A stretch of 64,000 nt of DNA from Leptospira neocaledonica (GCF_002812205.1 NZ_NPEA01000001.1:62001-126000); one strand, 5' to 3'; positions 8,956-18,453 are shown, counted from the stretch's first letter. Notes: a model not told the origin generated them from the sequence alone. Numbers and translations are program-made.

Positions 8956-9896
8956 TCGAAACGATCCTCGTCCGAAATACGGAAACCGTTCATGAAATCT
9001 GCAACAGTCATTCTGTTCTTATTTTCCGGTTGGACGGAAAGGATCTCTAAGAAACGGCCATCTCCACACTGGAAAATAAGGGCCTTTTTGTCCATTCGTT
9101 TCAATTTGCCTGACTCTATCGTCGTTTCGGAAAAATCCACAGGTCTTGTTTTCCATAAAATCAAACGTTTGCCTCTGAAACTGCAATATCCGCCCAGATC
9201 TGGACTTAATGCACGAATTCGATTATGCAATTCCTCGGCAGAAAGTTTTAGATCCAGGACTCGATCTTCTGCCTGGATTTTAGTACAATAAGTTGCATTG
9301 GAATGATCTTGTGGAGAGGCCTCGAAGGTAATTGCTCGGGGGCCTTTTAAAAGTGGAATTAGGCTTTGGATCCCAGCTTGGGTGATTTTTTCCATGAGGG
9401 TTCCTGTATCATCTTCCAGGTCTATTTCTACTTCTTGGATGGAGATAATATCTCCTTCGTCCATTTTTTCTCCCAGGTATTGGATACTGATCCCTGTTTT
9501 AGTATAACCCTTCCAAAGAGAAGTTTGGACTGGAGATGCCCCTCTTAGATCGGGAAGAATCGATCCATGTAGATTGATAGAACCGAATTTAGGATGAGAG
9601 AAAATTTCTTTAGGTAGAATAGATCCGTAAGCAAATACAACATAGAGCTCCGCATCGAACTTGGAAAAGGTTTGGAGAGCTTCTTCTTTTTCCTTTTTTA
9701 TGGATTCGTATTGGAAGACTGGAAGATTTGCAGAAATTGCAATATCCTTTACCGGACTTGGGATAGGGGTTTTACTTCTACCCTTTGGGCGATCCGGATT
9801 TGTGACTACGAATTGTACTTGGATCTCTGGCTCTTGCAGTAGTGCCTGCAAGAGTTTGGCAGAAGGTTCCGGGGTCCCAAAAAATGCGATTTTCAT
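8952..9896 (-). CDS. fmt: Methionyl-tRNA formyltransferase
   Basis: Fmt formylates the initiator Met-tRNA using 10-formyltetrahydrofolate. The 314-aa protein has the N-terminal formyltransferase domain with IAFFGTPEPSAKLL, NLHGSILPDLRGASPVQ (catalytic Asn/His region) and KTGISIQYLGEKMDEGDII, and the C-terminal OB-like domain (ATYCTKIQAEDRVLDL onwards). It overlaps priA by one base (TAATG). The fmt-priA linkage is common; def is not in the window. Confidence 0.96.
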   Translation of the reverse strand: MKIAFFGTPEPSAKLLQALLQEPEIQVQFVVTNPDRPKGRSKTPIPSPVKDIAISANLPVFQYESIKKEKEEALQTFSKFDAELYVVFAYGSILPKEIFSHPKFGSINLHGSILPDLRGASPVQTSLWKGYTKTGISIQYLGEKMDEGDIISIQEVEIDLEDDTGTLMEKITQAGIQSLIPLLKGPRAITFEASPQDHSNATYCTKIQAEDRVLDLKLSAEELHNRIRALSPDLGGYCSFRGKRLILWKTRPVDFSETTIESGKLKRMDKKALIFQCGDGRFLEILSVQPENKNRMTVADFMNGFRISDEDRFE

Positions 9897-11839
9897 TAAA
9901 CAAGATCCAATGGATCAAAATCCAATTCCAGGTAAACGTTTTTAGAAATTTTAAGAGGTCGGATCTCTTTTTTTAGGATCTCTCTCCATTTATTCTGCAC
10001 TGTCGTTTTGATCAGTATATGATTTCTGAAGTTTGCATCTATTTTATAAAAAGGACAAGGAGCAGGACCTAACACAACTGTATTTGGTTCAGGCAAATGT
10101 TTTTTTAGGACTTGATGCACTTCTTCAATGGTTTTAAGAGAAAGACTTTCGTCTTTGGACCTGGATAAGATACGAACCAATCTGGAGAATGGCGGATAAA
10201 AAAGTTCCTCTCTTGTTTTGATCTCCGATTCGTAAAATCGAATATAGTCTTGGTCTAATGCCATTCGAATGATCGGATGATCTACTGTATTTGTTTCAAT
10301 CAAAACTTCTCCCGCTAGATCGGATCGCCCTGCTCTTCCAGCTACTTGAGTCAAAAGAGAAAATACTCTTTCTCCAGCTCTAAAATCCGGAAGACCTAAA
10401 CCAATTCCCGCGTTTAAAACTCCAACTAGAGTGACTCGTGCAGCATCTAATCCTTTGGAGATCATTTGTGTTCCTGTGAGAATATCTATCTCACCATCTA
10501 CCAATCTTCCGATCACGTCGGTAAGAACACTTTTGTCTTGGATAGAATCTTGATCTAGACGTTCTACCTTTGCACCTGGAAAAGTTTCTAATAGAAATTC
10601 TTCTAACTTTTGGGTACCAGTTCCCATCATTACTAATTTTTCTCCCAATTTAGTTTCTAATCTTTGGAGAGAATCTGAAAAACCACAGAGGTGACAGATA
10701 ACGGTACCTTTTTTATGATAGCATAGATGAGACGTACAATTCGGACAAGGAATGTATGTTTTTTCCTTTTCGGAATAAATGAGAGGACTGTATCCCCTTC
10801 TGTTTAAAAGAAGAATGACCTGTTCTTTTTTATCCAATCTCTGTTTGATCGCAAATGTAAGTTCAGAACCGAGAAGCCTTGCGTCTTTTTTATTTTCTTC
10901 GATCCTGACTGTCGGAGGTTTTGCGGTCCCAGGTCTTTTTGTAAGAACTTGTAAACCTATCTTTCCGGTTTTAGCAAGATGATATACTTCTAAAGAAGGA
11001 GTTGCCGATCCCAAAACTAAAACTGCTTTATTTGTTCTGCATCTTTGTAAAGCCACCTGCCTTGCATGATATCTGGGTGTAGAATGTTCTTTAAAAGAAC
11101 CGTCATGTTCTTCGTCTATAATGACTAACCCTAAATTTGAGACGGGTGCAAATACCGCAGATCTTGTACCTACTGCGATTCTTTTTTTGCCTTGAAGAAG
11201 GTCCGTATATGCTTTGAATCTTTCTGAAACTTTCAAGGCAGAATGTAATAAAGCGATCTCTCCCGGAAACACAGCTTCTAATTTACGAATAATATGATAA
11301 GTCAGACCTATCTCCGGAACTAAGAGTAAAACTCCTTTGTTCGAGTTCTGGAGAATGTCCCGAATTAAATGTAGATAAACTTCCGTTTTTCCACTTCCGG
11401 TAATTCCAAATAGAAGATGGATGGAATCCTTTCCGAAATCGGATTTTATATTTTGGTAAGCAGCTTCTTGTTCTTCGTTTAATTTAAAGGGTTCTGAGGC
11501 AGTGAGTCCTTCTGTAAGTTTTACTTTAGAATGTCTTCTCCCAGAAGGGATCATCTTGTGGATACATTCCCCAAGAGAAGCGAGATACTGCTCTTTTACC
11601 CAATATGCGAGCCCAATCTGTTCTTCATTGATAACTGGAGTTTTGTCTATGACCCGATCTACTTGTAAAACCTCGTAGTTAGGTTCATTATGATGTAAGG
11701 ATAATACGATCCCTTCTTCTTTTCTTCCTCTGAGTTTGGCTTCTACCCTCATTCCGACTTGGGTACCTGGAGGGACCTCGTAGGTGAATGTGTCCTCTAA
11801 GATAGGAAGATCGAAGGTTAATTCTGCGTATTGGATCAA
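9896..11839 (-). CDS. priA: Primosomal protein N' (replication restart helicase), one zinc site lost
   Basis: PriA is a 3'-to-5' helicase that reloads the replisome at stalled forks. The 647-aa protein has the N-terminal DNA-binding domain, Walker A (GITGSGKTE), DEEH box (VIIDEEHDGSF), the GSATPSLE motif and C-terminal helicase motifs (ISKGLDAARVTLVG, QVAGRAGRSDLAGEV). The cysteine-rich insert, which normally has four CxxC pairs binding two zincs, keeps only the middle two (CPNC and CHLC, about residues 367-387). The first pair is replaced by YSEKEK and the last by RLETKL, so exactly one zinc site is gone. It is encoded 4 nt into the UDG-like gene end and overlaps fmt. Confidence 0.95.
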   Translation of the reverse strand: MIQYAELTFDLPILEDTFTYEVPPGTQVGMRVEAKLRGRKEEGIVLSLHHNEPNYEVLQVDRVIDKTPVINEEQIGLAYWVKEQYLASLGECIHKMIPSGRRHSKVKLTEGLTASEPFKLNEEQEAAYQNIKSDFGKDSIHLLFGITGSGKTEVYLHLIRDILQNSNKGVLLLVPEIGLTYHIIRKLEAVFPGEIALLHSALKVSERFKAYTDLLQGKKRIAVGTRSAVFAPVSNLGLVIIDEEHDGSFKEHSTPRYHARQVALQRCRTNKAVLVLGSATPSLEVYHLAKTGKIGLQVLTKRPGTAKPPTVRIEENKKDARLLGSELTFAIKQRLDKKEQVILLLNRRGYSPLIYSEKEKTYIPCPNCTSHLCYHKKGTVICHLCGFSDSLQRLETKLGEKLVMMGTGTQKLEEFLLETFPGAKVERLDQDSIQDKSVLTDVIGRLVDGEIDILTGTQMISKGLDAARVTLVGVLNAGIGLGLPDFRAGERVFSLLTQVAGRAGRSDLAGEVLIETNTVDHPIIRMALDQDYIRFYESEIKTREELFYPPFSRLVRILSRSKDESLSLKTIEEVHQVLKKHLPEPNTVVLGPAPCPFYKIDANFRNHILIKTTVQNKWREILKKEIRPLKISKNVYLELDFDPLDLV

Positions 11840-12681
11840 ATTTTTTCTTTAATCTCCTGGTGAAAGATCCCAAGTTGAGAGAGGATACTTTCTTTGACTT
11901 CTATTTCCTTTTTTTTGGCTTCTTGGAATTCGGGAGAATCTGCCTTGCTGGATTTTCTTTTTTGTTCAGCCGCTAAAATCGCTTCCGGAGAACGAAGTAC
12001 TACCATAGGGACCCCGAGTTGGAATTCCAAAGTTTTACCCATTTGTTTGAGAGCTTCTTCTTTTCCGAAAAATAAAGTGGCTGCAGCGCCTAAGAGTATA
12101 ATTCCTTGGATCCCTTCTTCTTGGATGGTTTCCTGCACTTGGACTTTACAGTTCTCAGTCCTTCTTTTCCAATCTTCTTCACCGGACCTGTCTTGGGAAA
12201 ATAAACATCCCGGAAATTCTTGAAAATAGAACTCCTTCATTGTGAATCCGAATACTTTTTGGATCATTCTATCGAATACATCTTCCGCTTCGCTGGTCCT
12301 GAAAATTTTTAAAGGAGAAGTTTTTACATAGGATTCCTTTCCGGAAATTGTTTCACCAGTATAATGAAGTACTAATATTTTCTTTCTACCTCGGATGATA
12401 AAATGTCGGATAGCGCTAAGGCGATCCGGACAAAGTTTGCAGGAAAAGTTTCGGTCTTCTTTTTTCGGTGGGATCCTCATTTGGATCCCAGGCACGGAGG
12501 ATTCCTTTTCTTTTTTAGAGCCAAGAGAGGACCAATTCCAGGAATCTTTCCATTCCAACTCCAGATCTTGGGGATCCTTTTCTCCCTGTCTGCGTAAGAT
12601 GGGAAATTCTCCTTTTTGGACTAAAAATTTAAAGTCCTGTAGAATGCCTTTTAATTCCTGAAATACTCCAGGCTTAGTCAT
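11836..12681 (-). CDS. Divergent family-4 uracil-DNA-glycosylase-like protein
   Basis: The protein has 281 aa with an N-terminal extension of about 75 residues. From residue 81 it follows the layout of family-4 (Fe-S) uracil-DNA glycosylases: CxxC (C81, C84), a strand-loop (KKILVLHYTGE), a helix (FDRMIQKVFGFTMKEFYF), a further Cys pair (C159 and C178), then IILLGAAATLFFG and a GVPMVVLRSPEAIL segment in place of the HPS motif. The four Cys are spaced much as in Fe-S UDGs. The catalytic loop GEAPG and the terminal His motif are not recognisable, so activity on uracil is doubtful. It overlaps ntrX by 8 nt and priA by 4 nt. The family assignment is my inference from motif order. Confidence 0.65.
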   Translation of the reverse strand: MTKPGVFQELKGILQDFKFLVQKGEFPILRRQGEKDPQDLELEWKDSWNWSSLGSKKEKESSVPGIQMRIPPKKEDRNFSCKLCPDRLSAIRHFIIRGRKKILVLHYTGETISGKESYVKTSPLKIFRTSEAEDVFDRMIQKVFGFTMKEFYFQEFPGCLFSQDRSGEEDWKRRTENCKVQVQETIQEEGIQGIILLGAAATLFFGKEEALKQMGKTLEFQLGVPMVVLRSPEAILAAEQKRKSSKADSPEFQEAKKKEIEVKESILSQLGIFHQEIKEKI

Positions 12682-14017
12682 GGATATCCTCCGCCTGAAT
12701 TCCTAAGGATTTCATTTTTCTATATAAGTGTGACCTTTCTATTCCGAGTGCTTTTGAGGTCTTGGAAACATTTCCTTCGTTAGTCTGTAGCGTTTTTAGA
12801 ATATACTGTTTTTCGAATTCTTCTTTCGCTTTTTTGAAGTCCCCTTTTTCCACCAGGTCGTTTGCTTTTACGAAACCGGTCATGGAATCCTTCACATCTT
12901 GGGCACGTATAATATCACTTACGGTCATAATACAAAGTCTTTCGATTACGTTCTTTAATTCTCTGATATTTCCCGGCCAAAAATGGTTTTCCAAAATAGA
13001 AACTGCTTCCTTCTCAATAATTTTGGGAGTAAGATTATTTTCAGCGATCGTTTGCCTTACATAATGATCTACTAAAAGTGGAATATCGGATTTACGATCT
13101 CTTAAAGGAGGGATTACGATCGGAATTACGTTCAACCGATAATATAAATCTTCTCTGAACTTTCCTTCCTTGATTGCTTCTTCCACCGGGATATTAGTGG
13201 CGGCGATAATTCTAACGTCCACAGATACTTGTTCTGTACTTCCCAACTTTTCGAATCTTTGTTCTTGTAAGATACGAAGCACCTTTGCTTGTGTGGATAA
13301 GGACATATCGCAGATCTCATCCAGAAATAAGGTACCTCCGTTGGCGGCTTCGAATTTTCCGATCCTTGTATCAGTAGCACCTGTGAATGCTCCTTTTACA
13401 TAACCGAAAAGTTCCGATTCTATCAATTCTTCGGGAAGTGCGGCACAGTTAACCTCTACGAAAGGTTGGTCTTTTCGTTTAGAATTTTTGAATATAGTTT
13501 TAGCGACTAATTCCTTTCCAGTTCCATTTTCCCCATAGATAAACACCCTTGCGTTCGTTGCCGCTGCTTGCGCGATGGAAAATTTCACTTTTTGTATAGC
13601 CGGAGAATTTCCTAAAATTTCATCGGATTCTAGTTTAATTTCAGTAGCTTCCGATTTTTCCGAATATACTAATGCTTCTTCTACAGCTTCTAAAACTTTT
13701 GCGATAGATAATGGCTTTTCTAAAAAGTTTAATGCGCCCTTTTTGGTGGCTTGTACCGCGAGTTCTATGGTTCCATGCCCTGAGATCATAACGACTGGGA
13801 CGGTGGGATATATTTTTTTGATTTCGTCTAGGATCGCGAGTCCGTCTTCCTTTCCGAGCCAAACGTCTAATAAAACTAAACTTGGTCTTTCTATCTTAAG
13901 ATGTTTTAAGAAGTTTTTGCCGGAAGAGAATTGTTCCGCTTCGTAATTCTCGTCCCCCAAAATATCTTGGAGAGATTTACGGATTTCCGGTTCGTCATCT
14001 ACTATGAATATTCTCAT
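12674..14017 (-). CDS. ntrX: NtrX-type sigma-54 response regulator
   Basis: The 447-aa regulator has a receiver domain (residues 1-120; phospho-acceptor Asp51 in LVLLDVWLG), a sigma-54-interacting AAA+ domain (Walker A GENGTGKE, sigma-54 contact loop GAFTGA, Walker B GGTLFLDEI, about 135-365) and a C-terminal Fis-type helix-turn-helix (GNVSKTSKALGIERSHLYRK). It is encoded directly after its likely kinase ntrY (TAATG overlap), and rpoN lies three genes upstream in the same run. It probably activates sigma-54 promoters when phosphorylated; the target genes cannot be inferred here. Confidence 0.93.
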   Translation of the reverse strand: MRIFIVDDEPEIRKSLQDILGDENYEAEQFSSGKNFLKHLKIERPSLVLLDVWLGKEDGLAILDEIKKIYPTVPVVMISGHGTIELAVQATKKGALNFLEKPLSIAKVLEAVEEALVYSEKSEATEIKLESDEILGNSPAIQKVKFSIAQAAATNARVFIYGENGTGKELVAKTIFKNSKRKDQPFVEVNCAALPEELIESELFGYVKGAFTGATDTRIGKFEAANGGTLFLDEICDMSLSTQAKVLRILQEQRFEKLGSTEQVSVDVRIIAATNIPVEEAIKEGKFREDLYYRLNVIPIVIPPLRDRKSDIPLLVDHYVRQTIAENNLTPKIIEKEAVSILENHFWPGNIRELKNVIERLCIMTVSDIIRAQDVKDSMTGFVKANDLVEKGDFKKAKEEFEKQYILKTLQTNEGNVSKTSKALGIERSHLYRKMKSLGIQAEDIHD

Positions 14018-15813
14018 TAAGCTACCGGGAGTTCTATCCTAAATTTACATCCGCCTAATTCGGAAGAGTCCATAGAAATATGACCATTATGATCGATCAC
14101 AGTTTTCTGGACGATTGCGAGCCCAATTCCTGAGACATGTTCTTCCTTGGTAGAATAGTACGGTTCAAAAACCTTGGATCTATATTCGGGAGAAACTCCG
14201 ATCCCATTATCTTCCACAAGTAAAACCACAGAACGTCTCATAATCCTTTTTTCTAATACGGTAGAAATACGAACTTTTCCTTGAAAGAGACTAGAGTCAC
14301 CTCTTTGCCTTCTCTTTTCGATGGCTTCCACTGCATTTTTGAAAAGATTGTTCATGATCCCTAAAAACAGTTTTTTGTCCAAAAAGATTTCAGGCAAATT
14401 TTTGGCGAAGTTCAGTTCTATGTGGATGCCTGGAGTATGTTCGAAAAGTTTTGCACTTTCTAATACTACAGGCTCCAAATGTTGGTTAATGAGTCTAGGT
14501 GCTGGCATTCTGGCAAATTCAGAGAATTCATTTACTAGATGTTCCAAAATTTTTACCTGACCGACTATCGTTTCACTTCCTTTGGTGACGATCTCTTGGA
14601 ATTCTTCCGGAACTTCGGAGTTTAATTTTCTGCGTATTCTTTCTGCGGAGAGCTGGATAGGAGTTAACGGATTTTTGATCTCATGAGCCATTCTTTGCGC
14701 CACTTCTTTCCAAGCCGCAATCCGTTGAGAATGCATCAATTCCTCATTTTTGGACTTTAGGTCCTTCACCATTTGGTTAAAAGATTCTACTAATGCTCCT
14801 ATCTCGCCACCTTCCGTAAGGGGAAGATTGATATCTGTATCTCCTAAGGAAACTTTTTGAGTCGCATTTGCAAGATCTATGATAGGCCTAGAGATTTTTC
14901 GGGCAAATACAAGAGAGAAGAAGATGGAGAGTAAAAATGCAAACACGGTCAGTAAAGTAATGGTAAGCCTGACTTCATAAGGAAGTTTTTCCTTTGCTAG
15001 ATCCGCGGTGATATAGTTTTTCCTGGTATTGATAAAGGAATACGCCCTGGCTTCCTCTCCCTGAAAAACACGTTTTCCTAATATAAGAAATTTCGTAGGA
15101 TTTAATGAATCTATTTTAAGTAGATAAAATCCCAAATTTTGGTTCAGAGCCAGTTTTTCGGAAATACCTTCTATACCAAAGCTTGTAAATTCCTGCGGAG
15201 AAATCGCTAACTTCAAGGATCTGTTTTCTAGTATGGCCGTATTATTATCATACCATCCCACATAATAATTTGGATTAGAAATCAGATCCAACTCATTTGC
15301 GCGATTCGTTAGTAGATTCGGGTTTGGATTTTGCCTTTGGACAAGATTTCTGAATAGTTTAGCTTTTTCTAATAGATTTCTTTTTTCTAGATCCAATTCT
15401 TTCCGGACAAAATGGTCCCCTGCTTCCAAAGCCTGGGCAATATCTAAACCGTAAAATCCTTCGAATACTCTTCCAATCACATTCGAGGTGAGTAAGAACA
15501 CCGGAAAAGAAGGAAGCATTGCGATAAACAAAAATGAAAGAGAAAGTCTATAACGAATGGAACTTTTAAGCCTTCCGGTTTCTAAATTCCTACGATTCCT
15601 ATAAAAATAGGAAAGGATCAGGAATAAAACGACTAATGGAACTGTATAATAAACGTAGATCAATATCCGATCTACTATATCTATATTTTCAGAATTTCTG
15701 AAATGGATGATTTCCGCTGAAAGAACGGCAATGAAGATCACTCCAGATAAAATGAGAAGGTCTCGAAGATAATATCGATTCTCTTCCTCTACCCGGAATG
15801 GAAACCATTTCAT
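14017..15813 (-). CDS. ntrY: NtrY-like membrane sensor histidine kinase
   Basis: The 598-aa kinase starts with about three membrane segments in the first 105 residues, has a periplasmic domain (about 110-280), a further membrane segment, a HAMP domain (ARKISRPIIDLANATQKV), a dimerisation domain with phospho-acceptor His in MAHEIKNPLTP and an ATP-binding domain with N box (NNLFKNAVEAI), DNGIGV and GIGLAIV. This is the NtrY layout. No separate PAS domain is obvious between HAMP and HisKA. It partners NtrX, with coupled translation, and follows ptsH by an ATGA overlap. Confidence 0.93.
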   Translation of the reverse strand: MKWFPFRVEEENRYYLRDLLILSGVIFIAVLSAEIIHFRNSENIDIVDRILIYVYYTVPLVVLFLILSYFYRNRRNLETGRLKSSIRYRLSLSFLFIAMLPSFPVFLLTSNVIGRVFEGFYGLDIAQALEAGDHFVRKELDLEKRNLLEKAKLFRNLVQRQNPNPNLLTNRANELDLISNPNYYVGWYDNNTAILENRSLKLAISPQEFTSFGIEGISEKLALNQNLGFYLLKIDSLNPTKFLILGKRVFQGEEARAYSFINTRKNYITADLAKEKLPYEVRLTITLLTVFAFLLSIFFSLVFARKISRPIIDLANATQKVSLGDTDINLPLTEGGEIGALVESFNQMVKDLKSKNEELMHSQRIAAWKEVAQRMAHEIKNPLTPIQLSAERIRRKLNSEVPEEFQEIVTKGSETIVGQVKILEHLVNEFSEFARMPAPRLINQHLEPVVLESAKLFEHTPGIHIELNFAKNLPEIFLDKKLFLGIMNNLFKNAVEAIEKRRQRGDSSLFQGKVRISTVLEKRIMRRSVVLLVEDNGIGVSPEYRSKVFEPYYSTKEEHVSGIGLAIVQKTVIDHNGHISMDSSELGGCKFRIELPVA

Positions 15814-16076
15814 ATCGCAAAATCGCCTTCCACCAATTTGGCTAATGCATCTGCGGCTTCCTCTTCCTGGACGCCTTCTGTTTTGATGGAAAATTCCTGA
15901 CCGGGCGCTAAGGCAAGCATCATGAGTCCCATGATACTTTTACCGTTCACTTCCACCCCGTCTTTGGAGACTAGAACTTCGCAGGAGTATTTTGCCGCGC
16001 AATTCACAAAGACAGAGGCGGGACGAGCGTGCATCCCTGCGCCGTTTTCGTTAATTTTGAGGTGGATTTCTTTCAA
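15810..16076 (-). CDS. ptsH: Phosphocarrier protein HPr
   Basis: The 88-aa HPr has the phosphorylatable His at residue 16 (GMHARPAS) and the regulatory Ser at residue 47 (NGKSIMGLMMLA), the site modified by HPr kinase. The gene for that kinase, hprK, lies immediately upstream with a 26-nt overlap. No enzyme I or EII sugar permease gene is in the window, so this looks like a regulatory HPr rather than part of a sugar-uptake operon. It ends in an ATGA overlap with ntrY. Confidence 0.96.
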   Translation of the reverse strand: MKEIHLKINENGAGMHARPASVFVNCAAKYSCEVLVSKDGVEVNGKSIMGLMMLALAPGQEFSIKTEGVQEEEAADALAKLVEGDFAI

Positions 16077-17013
16077 CTTTTCCTTGCTGCAAATATATAT
16101 TTAATTTTTGACTGAATTCAGCCGCCGCATTCTTTCCAAGTTTTTTCAATCTTTGGTTCATTGCGGCGGTCTCTACGATAATCGGAATATTTCTTCCTGG
16201 TCGAACAGGAAGTTTGATTAAAGGAATATTTACACCTAAAACTTCTTCCGTTCTGTTTTCGAGCCCGGTCCGGTCGAATTCTTTTTCTTCCGTCCATTCT
16301 TCCAAATGGATGATAAGTTCGATTAGTTTATGGTCTCTTACGGACCCGATCCCGAATATATCTTTTATATTCAAAATTCCTAATCCTCTGATTTCCATAT
16401 GATGACGCAGAAGGTCCGAACAGGTTCCTATCAGATAACTTTCCGAAAGTCTTCTGATCTCGACCATATCATCTGCTACTAGTCTGTGGCCTCTTTCTAT
16501 GAGTTCGAGTGCAGTTTCACTTTTTCCTACTCCACTCTTACCTGAGAGAAGTATCCCAATCCCGAATACCTCGATTAGAACCCCATGTCTCATGGTTCTG
16601 GGTGCCAGACTTCTGTCCAAAATTTGAGAAATAAGCGTGATGAACTTATGAGTAGAAACATCCGAACCCAAAAGGGGAATATTCAGACGATCGCAGTATT
16701 CTACAAAGATGGGAGGAGGAACATTTCCGTGAGTGAATATAATACAGTTTAAATGAAAATGGAAAAAATCAGCGGCGAGCTTTTCCATATCCTCGCCCTC
16801 TTTGGAAGTGATATAGGCCCATTCCCCTTTTCCAAAAATTTGGATACGATCATGGGCAAAACTTTCGTAGAAGCCGGTGAGAGAAAGACCAGGTCTATTG
16901 ATCTCAGAACTATGGATTCGGTTTTGGAGTCCATTCTCTCCTGCGATAAGTTTTAAACCTAATTCCGGATGGTCTTTTAGAATATTAGAAACATTGATTC
17001 CGGGAACGGACAT
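16051..17013 (-). CDS. hprK: HPr kinase/phosphorylase
   Basis: HprK phosphorylates or dephosphorylates the regulatory Ser of HPr according to metabolic state. The 320-aa protein has the N-terminal regulatory domain and the C-terminal kinase with P-loop GKSGVGKSETALELI, the following VADDMVEI and the HprK signature ending in EIRGLGILNIKDIFG. The C-terminus has the usual LIKLPVRPGRNIPIIVETAAMN segment. An AAGGTAA lies before the ATG, 3 nt after rpoN. Full length for the family. Confidence 0.96.
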   Translation of the reverse strand: MSVPGINVSNILKDHPELGLKLIAGENGLQNRIHSSEINRPGLSLTGFYESFAHDRIQIFGKGEWAYITSKEGEDMEKLAADFFHFHLNCIIFTHGNVPPPIFVEYCDRLNIPLLGSDVSTHKFITLISQILDRSLAPRTMRHGVLIEVFGIGILLSGKSGVGKSETALELIERGHRLVADDMVEIRRLSESYLIGTCSDLLRHHMEIRGLGILNIKDIFGIGSVRDHKLIELIIHLEEWTEEKEFDRTGLENRTEEVLGVNIPLIKLPVRPGRNIPIIVETAAMNQRLKKLGKNAAAEFSQKLNIYLQQGKVERNPPQN

Positions 17014-17016
17014 GAG

Positions 17017-18453
17017 TTACCTTGCTTCCAGAGATTTTACTTTTTTTCTTTGGTTGGATGGTAAAATTTTTAGGATTTTACGGTACTTTGCCACAGTTCT
17101 TCTGGCGATCTCAATCCCTTTACTTTCTATTTTTTCCACTATGTCCTGATCGGAGAGTGGATTTTCGGGATCTTCTTCTTTTACTAAAATGCGTATAATA
17201 TCATGGATGGTTTTGGAGGATTCCATTCCACCTTCCGAACTTTTGGATTTTAATCCGGAGGAGAAGAACCATTTTAATTCTAAAATTCCCCATGAAGTTT
17301 GTACATACTTATTGGAAGTGATACGAGAAACTGTGGATTCATGAAGATCCAATCTTTCTGCTATATCTTTTAAAGTGAGAGGTTTTAAAAACCTCACTCC
17401 CTTGCGGAAAAATTCAGTTTGTAGTTCTATGATTGCGGAAACAACTCTATATAATGTTTGTCTTCTTTGGTTTACGGAGCGGATCAGCCATTCGGCGGAA
17501 TTTAGCTTGGTGGAAATATATTCCTTGTCTGAATCCTTGGCGCCGGCTCCTTTTTTGAGCATTCCCTTGTATTCTTTATTAATTTTTAATTTAGGAAGCC
17601 ATTCATCATTCAGCAAGATGCTGAACTCACCTTCAATTTCTCGAATGATCACATCAGGGACTATATAATCCGGTTTTTGGGGAGTGTATAATGTTGCGGG
17701 GAATGGCTCCAGTTTTTTGATCTCAGCTGCCATTGCTTCAATCGCTTCCACAGGAAGCCCCATCTTTTTGGAAATTCCTTTATAATCCAGTTTTTCCAGG
17801 TCTTTTAGATAATTTAAGATGAGATCGTGTAAATTTTTATCTTCCGGTTTTAGTATTCTTGCTTGGACATATAATGTTTCTTGGATACTTCCGGCACCGA
17901 TTCCAAGTGGATCCAATTGATGGATTTGTTCCAAAACTTTTTTGATTATTTTGGCGGAAACTCCGATTTCGGCGGCAAGTTCTGCCTGTGTTTGGGAAAT
18001 AAATCCTCTATCGTCCAGCATGGAGATCAAAACTTCTGCGACCTCCATTTCTTTTCCTTTTAAGGAGGAGATCCTGAGTTGCCAAAGTAAATGTTCTGAA
18101 AGGGATTGTGCGTTAGGAGAAGATTCAATGTATTTTTGGTTTCTATCGGAAGCGTCCGTACCTCGATATTGGGGCTTGTCTAAACTAAAAGAATCCTGCC
18201 AACCCTGATCCGAATTTTTGAGAAAGTCGTTCTTCTCTTTTCTTCTTAGATCATCTACGGAATAGAGTTCCGGGCTTTTGCTTCTTTCTGAGCCGGGTTC
18301 CTCTTCCAGCATTGGATTTTCCACCAGTTCTGCACTGATTCTATCAGCGAGCTCCAGAGTAGACAAAGGCAGAAGCTCTATCGACTGGCGCAAGTCTTGC
18401 GTCATGACAAGCTTCTGTGTCTGCTTCTGTACTAACTGGTGGTTCAGATTCAC
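17017..18453 (-). CDS. rpoN: RNA polymerase sigma-54 factor
   Basis: The 478-aa protein has region I (QKLVMTQDLRQSIELLPLS), the core-binding region and the C-terminal DNA-binding part with the HTH (DLHESTVSRITSNKYVQT) and the RpoN box ARRTVAKYRK near the end. This is the full-length family layout. The start is GTG in a GTGA overlap with lptB. Sigma-54 needs an AAA+ activator; ntrX four genes downstream encodes one. The lptB-rpoN neighbourhood is conserved in many Gram-negatives. Confidence 0.97.
   Translation of the reverse strand: MNLNHQLVQKQTQKLVMTQDLRQSIELLPLSTLELADRISAELVENPMLEEEPGSERSKSPELYSVDDLRRKEKNDFLKNSDQGWQDSFSLDKPQYRGTDASDRNQKYIESSPNAQSLSEHLLWQLRISSLKGKEMEVAEVLISMLDDRGFISQTQAELAAEIGVSAKIIKKVLEQIHQLDPLGIGAGSIQETLYVQARILKPEDKNLHDLILNYLKDLEKLDYKGISKKMGLPVEAIEAMAAEIKKLEPFPATLYTPQKPDYIVPDVIIREIEGEFSILLNDEWLPKLKINKEYKGMLKKGAGAKDSDKEYISTKLNSAEWLIRSVNQRRQTLYRVVSAIIELQTEFFRKGVRFLKPLTLKDIAERLDLHESTVSRITSNKYVQTSWGILELKWFFSSGLKSKSSEGGMESSKTIHDIIRILVKEEDPENPLSDQDIVEKIESKGIEIARRTVAKYRKILKILPSNQRKKVKSLEAR

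Noticed and set aside
9896..11839. Frameshift in the priA Cys insert
   Set aside because: The frame is continuous and flanking helicase motifs are intact; paired loss fits loss of one zinc site.
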